Assembly: GCA_031216915.1 (NCBI GenBank)
Contig: CM062289.1
Coordinates: 447,912,910-447,976,909, forward strand
Length of the DNA: 64,000 nucleotides
Direction: 5' to 3'
DNA from: Pictodentalium vernedei
Lineage: Eukaryota > Mollusca > Scaphopoda > Dentaliida > Dentaliidae
Of this stretch, positions 52,057 to 60,853 are shown piece by piece. A program made the position numbers and the translations under genes. Each line of letters opens with the position of its first letter. The stretch's first letter is position 1. The notes beneath the pieces were generated by a model, which saw nothing but the letters and a program-made list of their open reading frames with translations, searched no databases and was not told the DNA's origin.

Positions 52057-53884
52057 AGAGAAGTTCTCCTGAGACCGAAGCGACTCTAAGAGAGTTCTTC
52101 ACCTTAGAATCCACTAGTGTGGATGTAGCTAGGGCTGCGTCACGTCTAACCAACTCCAGATTTGCCACTGAAAGGGCGGAGTTACACATGGAATAAGCTA
52201 CTGCCCTTGAAAGAAGTCTTAAAGAGGATTGTATATCCTGAAACTCTTTCCCCTGAAGGCGCAGTGATAACGCCTTAGTAAGGTGATCTGCGTAAGATAA
52301 GGCATCTAAATTGGCTCTGTTAGACGCAATAGCTGTTTCCAACACCGCGGTTGGAATAGAAGCTGACGACGGTAATGATAGCTCTAAGTCTTCCGCCTCG
52401 TCGTCCATACGCAGAGGAACTCTCGGTATACCCTGTCCTGCCGTATCGAATTTATTCCTTGCATTAATGAAAGGCAGGTTGAGAGTATTAGCGGACAAGA
52501 AACCTGCTTTCCCCATCCTGGAAGCAAGTTTAAATATAGCGTCGTTCAATAATTCAAATGTTCTTGCAACATTATTGGACTGCGACGGAAACTCGGGAGC
52601 GATGTCCCTGAACCGCTCAAAAAATTCAGAGTCCAATGACGCTATAATTCTCTTGTCCGGAAGCGCAGCAGTCTGGCCCGACGGAACAACTTGAGGGAGA
52701 AAGTGCCGGATGAAGTCCACGGCAGCTTTATGTTGTTCCGAAAGGGATAGCTCCAAGTCATCCGTATCCCTTTCACCATCCGGTCGGACCTCATGACGTT
52801 CCCGGTCGTCCGCCCCCGATGCTTCGGCGGAGCATACCGACCCAGCGCCGTCGGATAATTCTCGATCCGACACCGTTTCTGTTGGCTGCTGGGATGCTGC
52901 GATAAGCTGTGCTATCTGCACAAGAATGTCCGGCGTCGAGACCTGCGGAGGCGCAGTCTTTCGCTGCTTCGCCGAGGGCAGCTCCGCATCAGATGGCTCC
53001 CGCATACTTTTCCTATGCGAACGTCCAGAGTCCATCGGTCTCGAATCCCTGGCTGCCGGATGGTGTGACCTGGTCGCCGAAGAATCCTTCATCGGCGAAG
53101 CTGGTAATATATCGGCGGTCACGCAGCCAAGGTGCGGTCGTGTGCGCTGACGAGAAGAGGAAGCCTTAACAGTCTCTGCGGACTGCTTATACAACGGAGC
53201 GTCCCGAGCGACGGACGTATGCTCCGCTAAAGACACATTTTGTACCACAACATCTGGTCCCAGATGTTGTTGTACGAGAGAGGGGCCTCTCTCGCTCGCG
53301 GCCCGGCTGGACCTGGACGAGCTAGGAACCGGACTCAAAGGCTTCCTCCGTTCTCGCTTACTATCCGCCGTCACTGGGTGTGCATCTATTATGTTTATAG
53401 TGCTCGCATCACCCAAAATTTCCTCTTGGACCGCATCGGACGAACCCGGCTGCCGAACCATTCGGTGAATGGATGCTACACCGGGCGAGCTAGCGGACGA
53501 CATTTGTCTAATCTCCATGAGCACTTTTGCCGCTAGCTCTGAATTCATTTGTGACGACGGACGCACACTTGAAGAAGATAACATGGAAACATCACCCTGT
53601 TCTGGTTCCTCTGAAATAGAAACTGAGAGAGTAGAGTGACCTTGCGGAGAAAGAGCCGGAATCGCTCTTTCTCCAGAAACAACATATCGTGACACACGTT
53701 TCCAATGTTTCTCATCCCAATGTTCACATATAGGACAGGGATTAATGCGAGAACACTGACTACAATTAATACAATGATCATGAAAGTCAGAGGAAGATTT
53801 CTTCCTATTACAATTTAAACAACGTCCCTTCATTGTGAAAGAACAACAATAAGTCCTAGTTACTCGCAAAAACCCCTGACACAA
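51731..53884 (-). CDS. gag-like protein of DIRS copy D
   Basis: A 717-codon frame occupies the 5' part of the element, as DIRS ORF1 does. Near the N-terminus, after an inner Met (MKGRCLNC), is a cysteine/histidine cluster (CLNC, CINCSQC, CPIC with nearby His) that may be a zinc-binding domain. The long middle is Ser/Arg-rich and low in complexity. The last part (about 480-717) is more ordered and ends in an Arg/Gly/Ser-rich tail suited to nucleic-acid binding. The inner Met is the likelier start because the similarity begins there. Copies A, B and C carry a duplicated version of this region. The role as a nucleocapsid-like protein is inferred from position. Confidence 0.75.
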   Translation of the reverse strand: MCQGFLRVTRTYCCSFTMKGRCLNCNRKKSSSDFHDHCINCSQCSRINPCPICEHWDEKHWKRVSRYVVSGERAIPALSPQGHSTLSVSISEEPEQGDVSMLSSSSVRPSSQMNSELAAKVLMEIRQMSSASSPGVASIHRMVRQPGSSDAVQEEILGDASTINIIDAHPVTADSKRERRKPLSPVPSSSRSSRAASERGPSLVQQHLGPDVVVQNVSLAEHTSVARDAPLYKQSAETVKASSSRQRTRPHLGCVTADILPASPMKDSSATRSHHPAARDSRPMDSGRSHRKSMREPSDAELPSAKQRKTAPPQVSTPDILVQIAQLIAASQQPTETVSDRELSDGAGSVCSAEASGADDRERHEVRPDGERDTDDLELSLSEQHKAAVDFIRHFLPQVVPSGQTAALPDKRIIASLDSEFFERFRDIAPEFPSQSNNVARTFELLNDAIFKLASRMGKAGFLSANTLNLPFINARNKFDTAGQGIPRVPLRMDDEAEDLELSLPSSASIPTAVLETAIASNRANLDALSYADHLTKALSLRLQGKEFQDIQSSLRLLSRAVAYSMCNSALSVANLELVRRDAALATSTLVDSKVKNSLRVASVSGELLFDGKLSAIYDKIKKKANDSLLFRSAPKKSDTADTNKTGTSGSIAPKRGSYRGSGASSWSYSRDRQDSDSRSGRPSGRDNRSDAPRSTRRGAGRGRRGFSYRRPRRSRR

Positions 53885-54718
53885 AGATACATAATAACAT
53901 GATCCATTAATAAATGAAAAAACAATTGCAAAACAAAATAATTTTGAAAAAATATTTTTTCAGCGAAGCCCAAGTTGCTGAAAAGTAACGTTGAGCCCCG
54001 ATGGATCCGATGGCAAAGTGTGGTCAAAAATTTTAAATTTATATTAAATAATTAATGAGACACTTTCGGATAATATAAATGTATCTTATAGTGAGATAAA
54101 CTACAGCAAAGGCAAACAGCCCCCCTCAAAAAAGGCTGTTGCCAATGAAAACAAACAGTGTAAAAACACCAGAAAACATGACTCCAGGCACTGAAAAAAC
54201 TGGCCCGGAATTAGTCATCAATTACACTCTATCTGATGCAAAACAGAGACTCCCAGGGGAGAATCTGTAGAACATCAGATGGAAGATGCAGAACACAAAC
54301 GTTATACACCCATGGGTGAAAACGTAACTATGGGGAAAATAACAGAAAACATTCTGTAACCAAGCAACTCTCCCAGGAAATTTTAGAAATGAAATTTCTC
54401 AAAAATATGCCAAAAGCATGGGAGAATTGCAAGGGGGGACTTTAGAAGGCTAGGGGAGAGGAAACACTGAATAAGCAGTGCAACAATTAGCAAGAATGAC
54501 AACAAGAGGCCCATGCCTCGAAAATAGGCAACTTAACATAATTTCATCAAAAAATTTTAAGTACAGCCCTGATTATTTTTTGTCACTTCTTTTTCCTCTC
54601 CTCCTTCTATCCTCCTTAGAATCACATTTTCTCCAAAAATTACGTGTCTGGCATCCTTTAAACTGAGATTTACAAGCACAAAGATCAGTGAGATGTTGAC
54701 TGATGAAGGGCCAAACAG

Positions 54719-54907
54719 AGAATGATAATTGGCGCCAATTTCGGGACGTCTGCGTCACTGCGCATGCGCAGTAGAGGCGTAGTATGGAGGTCCTTTAGGA
54801 CATGATTTCTTTTTGTTTTGGATGCAAATTTTGGGGATTGGGGGGCAAAATTTGTGTTTGGCCCTGGTTTTGTTAGAGTTAGCACCAGCTAAGTCTGGGT
54901 CATTGGT
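54719..54907. repeat. Right (5') inverted terminal repeat of DIRS copy D
   Basis: Partner of 47833-48021. It is the presumed promoter end because the coding frames read leftward from here. Confidence 0.85.
54757..54772. promoter_or_regulatory. NRF-1-like palindrome in the DIRS terminal repeat
   Basis: ACTGCGCATGCGCAGT is a perfect 16-bp palindrome whose core matches the NRF-1 consensus (GCGCATGCGC). It lies 15 bases from an ATTGGCGCCAAT motif that resembles E2F and CCAAT-type sites. The same palindrome is exact at 8724, 15296, 15960, 22622, 27145, 33725 and 47968, and degenerate near 7922. Its position at the 5' end suggests a role in the element's promoter; function is inferred. Confidence 0.6.
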
Positions 54908-55066
54908 ACAGTATAAAAATATAAATCTGAAATGCACGCACAGAATCGAAAGTAGAATACACAGTATGAATAAGGAAAAACGGAACCGGGAACAGTAACT
55001 AGAATAAAATGGAATTGTGACGGGTATGTCTACAGTTTTCTGATGAATGGATTTCATCATGTTTAA

Positions 55067-55307
55067 CCCTTTACCCAACGAATCGCCCGCATCTGCCCGC
55101 GTTATATGCAAATTGAGCAATTGAAAAAATTAATTTTTTCAAAATATTTCAACAAAACCATATCATGTGACCCCTCATTGGAATGAGCTCATTGAGCTCA
55201 TTCCAATGAGGGGTCACATGATATGGTTTTGTTGAAATATTTTGAAAATTTTAAAAAAATTATATTTAAAATAATAAATTTTGATATCGTCTGCGTTGGG
55301 TAAAGGG
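55067..55307. mobile_element. piggyBac-like hairpin MITE, first family
   Basis: Flanked by TTAA on both sides (55063-55066, 55308-55311), with CCCTTTACCCAACG ends. The central arms pair almost perfectly over about 45 bases per side around TGAGCTCATTGAGCTCA. Confidence 0.85.
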
Positions 55308-55311
55308 TTAA

Positions 55312-56380
55312 TTGGGACGCACTGTGAAATCAACTGTTGATGTGTCGGCTTGTCTGAAGATGCGACATAGTTTCCGGACTTCTTTTGAAAGTGAAACCTG
55401 CACCGCGACTGTACCATGTAGTTGTATATTACTGCATAAGGCCATGCGCACTGCTATCAATGCTTGATGAGCATTAACCCCACTTGTGTTAAGATAATTC
55501 GAACATTCAAACAGGAGATCGTATAGCACGCTGCTTTTTGCCAAGGTGTGGATTTAGTGGCGTGGAGCTTTTCAAAATTGCGTGCGTGATGGCACGCAAG
55601 CGCGATGACGCACCTCAAAGTCAAAATACTGACCTTTGATATCAATTCTTTGATACCATAATATGGACACAGTGTGTTACAACAGATCTTATTATTATAT
55701 TCCGATTGCTTCAGTTCGACCACCGTGGACTGGTCACTTTCCACGGGTGGCAATATTTCCACGGCTGCAATAATATTAGATTCCGAACACTAATTATAGG
55801 AATAATGAATAAAAATTTAATTAATGAAGCTCCGGGTATAACCCAGCGTTTCATTAATTACAATTTTGCTAATGATGATTTTTATTACCTGGTCAATGCA
55901 CGTGTGGACATCACTGCCCATGCATGGATTACGACCAATCCACAGCGACTGTACTGTAAACTCTTTACCGAATATTACTAGCATCCAACACTTACAAAAA
56001 AGTTTTATTCAATAACTACAAATGTTAATTTTTCTTCTCAAAAACAAAGCTTATGACCCCTCACTGAAAGGTACTCATGAGCAGAATTTCGTGAAAACCA
56101 GTAATCCCTATTCTCATAAAGATTCTCACAAATTTATTTCTGAACAGTAGAATGGAATAGGCATTGATTCTCGTACACAATTTTTTTAATTCTGCCCTCG
56201 GAGACTCGATCACAATGCAGTAACAGTCCATATAAAATGGTAAAAATAGAAAAAATACTTGATAATGACTGGCAATTTTTGTGCACAGTGCTGGTAGGCT
56301 ACGGCAAAATTTTGTAACATAAATGTTTTACTGTAAATTACATCTCATTCAATAAAGATCCTGGTGACTGTTTCAACAAT
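55312..56380. other. Intron segment, no exon recognised
   Basis: A short dyad lies at about 55813-55861 (TAATTAATGAAGC...CATTAATTA). An open frame at 55706-55981 has no family match and no splice support. A fragment near 56028-56080 resembles the CAAAAACATAGCTTATGACC arm of the piggyBac-like MITE. Confidence 0.4.
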
Positions 56381-56393
56381 AATACATATTAAT

Positions 56394-56754
56394 TTATTGG
56401 TGTTTAAGGTCACATACTTATGCACAATGGCTAATCGTGACCGTGACAGTTTTACGGGTGGAGGAAGCCGGAGTACCCGGAGAGAACCACCGAGCAACGA
56501 CGAGCAGCTGTCAGCTCCCCAACATCGTAACTCTGAACTCTGCACCACAGCACAGGCAGGGTTAGATTGGTTGAAGACATGCGCACGATCGACGTGCAGT
56601 ACACCTCAGTACACAGCGTCAGCGTGCCCCCATGTAGGCAATTGGGGTGAAGTGTCCTGCCCAAGGACACAACGCAGTTGCCGCAGGTGGGATTCGAACC
56701 GAGGACCTCTCGGCTTGCAGCTTGCACCTCTACCAACTGAGCCACCGTGCCCCC
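56394..56754 (-). mobile_element. Complete tRNA-derived SINE with target-site duplication
   Basis: A perfect 13-bp duplication AATACATATTAAT flanks it (56381-56393 and 56755-56767). On the minus strand the head is tRNA-like with an A box (TGGCTCAGTTGG, at 56733-56744) and a B box (GGTTCGAATCC, at 56690-56700), the internal pol III promoter. The body is shared with the pieces at 23905-24373, 47148-47440 and 63815-64000, and the 3' tail is short and A/T-rich (ACACCAATAAAT). It needs a LINE partner for movement. Confidence 0.88.
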
Positions 56755-56804
56755 AATACATATTAATGGATTACATGTACTATCAAATAAAAAATCATTA
56801 ATTC

Positions 56805-57300
56805 TAGAGCTGTACGTTAACCAAAACCGAACAGAGGTTTTTAGTTTTTTTTAAAAACCGAAACCGAAACCGTCGACATCCCGTAATCTAAGGTTATTCG
56901 TTTTTTATTAAATCCTTCTTGCTGCAGAAATTCACAGAATGTAGCCATCCCAGAGTAGTGAGAGTACCCAGACACTGCCAATTTCCGACATTTCAGTTTA
57001 GTTGTGTTTGCAGCTTTCCTCAAGTTGCGTGTAGGTGTCAGACCTCGAAAAATGGCCAAGCACAATAAAAGTTCTGTATATTCAGGTAATTATTATATTG
57101 GCCTTCCTGATTCTTCATGTATTATAGCTTATTTCAGGCATTCATTGAGTTTCACTCAATTTCACTGCCATTCAGTTATGACTCCGGACATAAGAATGAG
57201 TTTTATTGAATTTTATTTGGCCTCATGAACAAACCGAAAACCGAACCGAACCGAGGTTTTACTCCACCTGAAAAAACAAAACCTAAACCGAACAAGAAAT
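56805..57300. mobile_element. Probable hAT-like MITE with AACCGAA-rich ends
   Basis: The left end TAGAGCTGTACGTTAACC resembles the hAT-like terminus at 39554. AACCGAAAC-type motifs cluster at 56822-56872 and, in a related form, at 57230-57295. No target duplication is visible, so the limits are approximate. Confidence 0.4.
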
Positions 57301-57397
57301 TTAAAAACCTACATTAATTCCAGACTTGACAAAAATCACCCTCCAACATATTACCCAGAAACAGACCTGCAGTTAGAGGGTAGGTAAGTTCACTCAC

Positions 57398-57477
57398 CAA
57401 GTCCAGTTTCTCCAAACATGTTACTGTCTTTCATTTGGGAAGTTGTTGATTCAATACTGGTCTTGAAACGAAGATCC
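57398..57477 (-). CDS. Exon of the KIAA2026/BRD10-like gene, just after the bromodomain
   Basis: This 80-bp exon is too short for an ORF search but well supported. The acceptor is ttttttatag, the donor CTTG|gtgagtg, and both ends fit their neighbours in phase. It starts with one base that completes the Arg codon of 60462-60630 and ends with one base that starts the Gly codon of 40570-40784. It reads DLRFKTSIESTTSQMKDSNM followed by FGETGL, a polar linker following the last bromodomain helix. Confidence 0.83.
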
Positions 57478-57528
57478 CTATAAAAAACATAAACAATGAA
57501 TTTGCCAATCATCAATAAACAAGAGGTC

Positions 57529-57583
57529 GGAAATGCTCACATGACAAAAATCCATGGAATTTCATGAAGCGATTCAAAGATTT
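57529..57583 (+). mobile_element. Possible 5' stub of a CAAGAGGCCC-family Helentron-like element
   Basis: Sequence ACAAGAGGTCGGAAATGCTCAC resembles the start of copy 2a but is short and diverged. Confidence 0.3.
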
Positions 57584-57604
57584 TAACCCTTTACCCTCGA
57601 AAGC

Positions 57605-57838
57605 TTCTTAACACACAACACTAAATGTTCTTGTGGAAACGATTATAAGGATACAGCTCACTTCATCTCAAGGTGTCCTAACTTCCATATTCAGCGCCAA
57701 TCTTTTCATCAAAACATTGAGAACCTAACAAACAATATCAGTTACATACTGTACGGTAATCCAGCATGGCCTAATGCAGTTAATCAAAGAGTCTCTGTGG
57801 CCATCCAAAACTACATTGAAGAAATGAAGTCGGGCTAA
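57605..57838 (+). pseudogene. LINE ORF2 C-terminal fragment
   Basis: The plus-strand frame reads LTHNTKCSCGNDYKDTAHFI then SRCPNF, and ends ILYGNPAWPNAVNQRVSVAI, QNYIEEMKSG, stop at 57836-57838. The C-x-C-G...T-x-H-F...C-P pattern is the zinc-knuckle-like C-terminus of many animal non-LTR retrotransposon ORF2 proteins, and the LYGNP...V..YI ending is also typical. Only about 78 codons remain, so it is a dead 5'-truncated copy. It is bounded on the right by a palindrome-bearing MITE. Confidence 0.7.
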
Positions 57839-58287
57839 TACGGTTGGCTCATTTTCGTAACCGACTAACCAAGAGCTATAACCGGATAATATCTGGTTAT
57901 CTGTGACCATTATTTCACCGAATACTATAAGAACTGGAAAGCAGTATTCTCAAACTATTCCATAGTGTGTATACAAACGAACGTTGTCGAGTACTCGAAA
58001 ACATTCGTTTGTATACACACTACGGTATAGTTTCTGAGATTACTAATTACTCACGGAAACAGCCGATCATTAACAGAGTCCTGAAGTTAAAGACGATTAT
58101 TTCTCAATATATACAATGCAGCTTCGATGTATAATCTATCACAGAGGAGAAGCAGCAGATTTACTACGTTTTAAACATGGAATGGCGATAACTATCAATA
58201 TTTCGGATAACCGGTTGACGGTTTTTCTAATCGGTTAGGCAGATAACTGGTTTCAAAACGATTATCTGGTTAACCATTTCAGTACTA
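57839..58287. mobile_element. Palindrome-bearing MITE (TAGTACTGAAATGG family), copy 2
   Basis: Reverse of the sequence at 45931-46340, including an 82-bp palindrome at 57952-58033. It ends with GGTTAACCATTTCAGTACTA. The left terminus is uncertain. Confidence 0.55.
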
Positions 58288-58524
58288 CAATGAAGAGATT
58301 TGAGTAGAGGTTATCTCCAACCCATGGGATAAGATATAATAGGTTTATAGAGTCACAAATACATCAAGTAATCACACAGCAGACAGTTGGCACCGCACAA
58401 TGCACCCGTTCAAGCACCATTGATTGTAATTTCTTCAATGTAATGGTGAGGTATTCAAATAGGCTTAGCCTCTTTACCAAACCATTTCGATTTCAAAATA
58501 AAATATGTTTAAAAAAAAAAATCT

Positions 58525-58770
58525 TTACCTAACACCAAAGACAGACAACTCTTGTGAGCAAAATTCTTGAATACCTCAATTTTTTGGCATCAAAAACATA
58601 GCTTTTGCCCCCCCCCCCCCCCCCCCCCCCCTCCCCCATTGGAATTATGCTGATACGTATTCCAATGTTAGTGCTAGGGCAAGCCTGATACAAATTTTCA
58701 AGAAGAATACCATTCTCATCAGTAATCCGATCATATGCTGTGTTGTCACTTACTTTTGGAAAGGGTTAAA
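58525..58770. mobile_element. Diverged piggyBac-like hairpin MITE with a long C tract
   Basis: One arm (CAAAAACATAGCTTTTGCC) is recognisable as the first MITE family and the right end is GGAAAGGGTTAA. A run of 24 C (58608-58631) has grown where other copies have ACCCCTC. Confidence 0.55.
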
Positions 58771-60133
58771 AAAAACTCTTTCCTACCTGTGTGAACCCCA
58801 ACTTGAATGAGGGGTCACAAGCCATGTTACGTTATGTACTGCCCTCCACCATCCACTCAAATATTATATTTGAAGGCAACTTGTGTTTGGTCGGGTCTAT
58901 CAAAAAAGTGGAATATTCAAGAAACAGAATCAACATAGTTTCTGAAGCAGAACCTCCTTGAACTCTTCTTCTATCATCAGCTCTCTTTTACGGGAGGATG
59001 GAAGAGGAGTTTAACTCCTTGCATGCTGCTGGCAGATATTCCTGCCCAGGACAGTATTTCTCATGTCATTGAAATATGTATAATTTGGGTATGTTTAATC
59101 CAATTTCCACTCTGTAAATTAAATAGATTTTTTTCACCAATGATATCCTGAATTAAACAGGCCTTAAAATTTGCCTCGATTCACGAGAATCAGTTTCGAT
59201 TCTTGCGAGCTCCTGTTGCAAGAATCAATTTTCAGTTCTTAAATATTTTGAATTTGAGAGTACTGTTATGCGAGTGCACCATTTACATATGCCATAGTAA
59301 AAGGCAAACGTCATAGTTTTTTTCAGAGAGTTTTCCCTTTATGGGCCAAGTTTCCATTTTGTCGAGTTTCTCACACACGAACACATGTTCCAACATACAG
59401 GCTTTTGGTGGTCTGGCTGATGGAAATTACAGTATCGTGGCAGTGGTGTCTAGTGATGTCTTGGCTGCCTATATAGGCAGCCAAGACTTCACTATACACC
59501 ACTGCTAAGTGTAGTTTTTTACCTTATTATGTGGGGGCAAAGACAGAGCATTCTCTTGGCTTGTTAAAGCCACCTTTAGAATCTACGACAAGAATCAAAT
59601 GAACATTTTGCGCGAATCTAAGTTAATTCTCATTGTTTCCCTTGCGAGAATCCCTGATTAAACTTAGATGAAGTTTTTCATCAAATCTTCACAGCAGCCA
59701 TGACTAGACTCGATGAAAAATAATTTAAAAATACTCTGTGGGTTAAGAGTTAAAGGGAGACACTTGGTAGGACTTTGATAATATCCTGATAATTCAAAGA
59801 TTTTCAAATCGGCATGACTCATATCGAACTGAATCATTGGGACAATTTTGAATCAAACTATGCAGCTTTACAGGACCATAAGATGCACCAACCAAGTGTT
59901 CGAGTAGTAGCCACCTTCCTAACTGTACTCTCACCTGCCTCATACTGGTAAAAGTGATGGCTGAATAATATAGTGATGTCCTGCATTTTCTGTTAAAATT
60001 AATAATAGCGATGACGTTTTCACTCTTTGTCTCAATTCCAAATGGAAGTGATGGCCGAATTTTTTTTTTCAAAATTAATAGTAGTAACATCACTATTACT
60101 TGGCAAGTGAGACTAATATACATTTTACATTAA
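58771..60133. other. Intron segment with one perfect-type hairpin
   Basis: A palindrome at 59440-59506 (GGCAGTGGTGTCTAGTGATG arm, centre GGCTGCCTATATAGGCAGCC) belongs to the AAGTCTTGGCTG hairpin family. No exon is recognised in the rest. Confidence 0.5.
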
Positions 60134-60424
60134 CCCTTTACCCAACGAATCGGCCACATCTGCCTGTGTAATATGCAAATTCAGCATCTGAAAAAATATT
60201 ATTTAAAAAATAAATTAAATTTCATATTTGTTGAAAACAAATATCACAATTTTTCTAAAAAACCATACAAATATGGATATCATCAGAACCAGCTCAACGA
60301 GCTGGTTCTAATGATATCCATATTTGTATGGTTTTATTGAGAAATTTCAGAGATATTTTAGGCTGTGGTAGGCTCATTCTGCTTAATTTTCTGGCCGTTT
60401 TTTGCCACTATGTTAGGTAAACGT
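60134..60424. mobile_element. piggyBac-like hairpin MITE beside the bromodomain exon
   Basis: TTAA (60130-60133) precedes CCCTTTACCCAACG. The right TTAA is at 60425-60428 and the terminus there has diverged. The central palindrome runs about 60265-60350 around GAGCTGGTTC. It ends 37 bases below the exon boundary at 60462, within the first bases of the intron. Confidence 0.75.
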
Positions 60425-60461
60425 TTAATATGATACATAAAATAAAAAAAACAACATGTAC

Positions 60462-60630
60462 CTTGGGAGAAGAGTCAATTTTTGCTCCAGCATTGTTTCA
60501 AGTCTTTGGCCCCTCTTGGACACATAATGATCAGGACCATTAAATCTGTAGCAATTCTCTAACATCAAACGAAAGTCAGCAACAAACTCTGTGATTGTTT
60601 CATATATTCTTTTATCAAATTTCTCCTTCA
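60462..60630 (-). CDS. Bromodomain exon of the KIAA2026/BRD10-like gene
   Basis: On the minus strand the acceptor is cctttttcag and the donor CCAAG|gtacatg. The 169-bp exon (two bases, 55 codons, two bases) reads KEKFDKRIYETITEFVADFR, LMLENCYRFNGPDHYVSKRG and QRLETMLEQKLTLLP. This is the C-terminal half of a bromodomain (helices B and C). The Asn of NCYRFNG is at the conserved acetyl-lysine-binding position, so binding is plausible, with Phe in place of the usual preceding Tyr. The ENCYRFNG.DH..SK.GQ.LE.MLEQKL.LL pattern resembles KIAA2026/BRD10. The first half of the domain must lie in exons beyond 64000 or unseen in this window. CECR2-like or other bromodomain families are less likely given the following helical exons. 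Confidence 0.88.
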
Positions 60631-60853
60631 CTGAAAAAGGATATGATTGAGTGATGTTGATATAGGTGACATTGGGACACACAATAAATTATTTATCTTT
60701 GGTAATCGAAAAACAAAGCGAGCATGGGAAGATCATTTACAGAAAAGGTAATACTCTACAATCCCCCCCCACCCCCACCACCCAAGTTCGCATTCAAAAC
60801 AATACCCTGCACAAAAATATTACATTATTTATTATTTATTTATTACGGTTTAA

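Larger units (their letters stand above)
47794..54922 (-). mobile_element. DIRS-type retroelement, copy D (best preserved)
   Basis: About 7.1 kb with inverted terminal repeats (47833-48021 and 54719-54907), unique short termini, and an internal complementary region next to the left (3') end. Minus-strand parts in 5'-3' order: gag-like protein, reverse transcriptase/RNase H, tyrosine recombinase. Overlapping frames are normal in DIRS elements. It looks nearly whole, with at least one break in the polymerase region. Its two inverted repeats are almost identical, so it is the youngest of the five copies, or the best maintained. There is no target duplication. It is a plausible source of enzymes for the A/B/C sublineage. 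A C tract of about 13 bases lies in the 3' part (about 48677-48689), as in the other copies. Confidence 0.88.

Noticed and set aside
54498-54520. CAAGAGGCCC-type element start inside DIRS copy D
   Set aside because: Copies A, B and C have ordinary DIRS sequence here and copy D continues on both sides, so the match is coincidental.
55706-55981. 91-codon plus-strand frame
   Set aside because: No recognisable motif; AT-rich intronic sequence with a short dyad.
56690-56754. tRNA gene
   Set aside because: A and B boxes are present, but the sequence continues into a SINE body and is flanked by a target duplication, so it is a SINE head.
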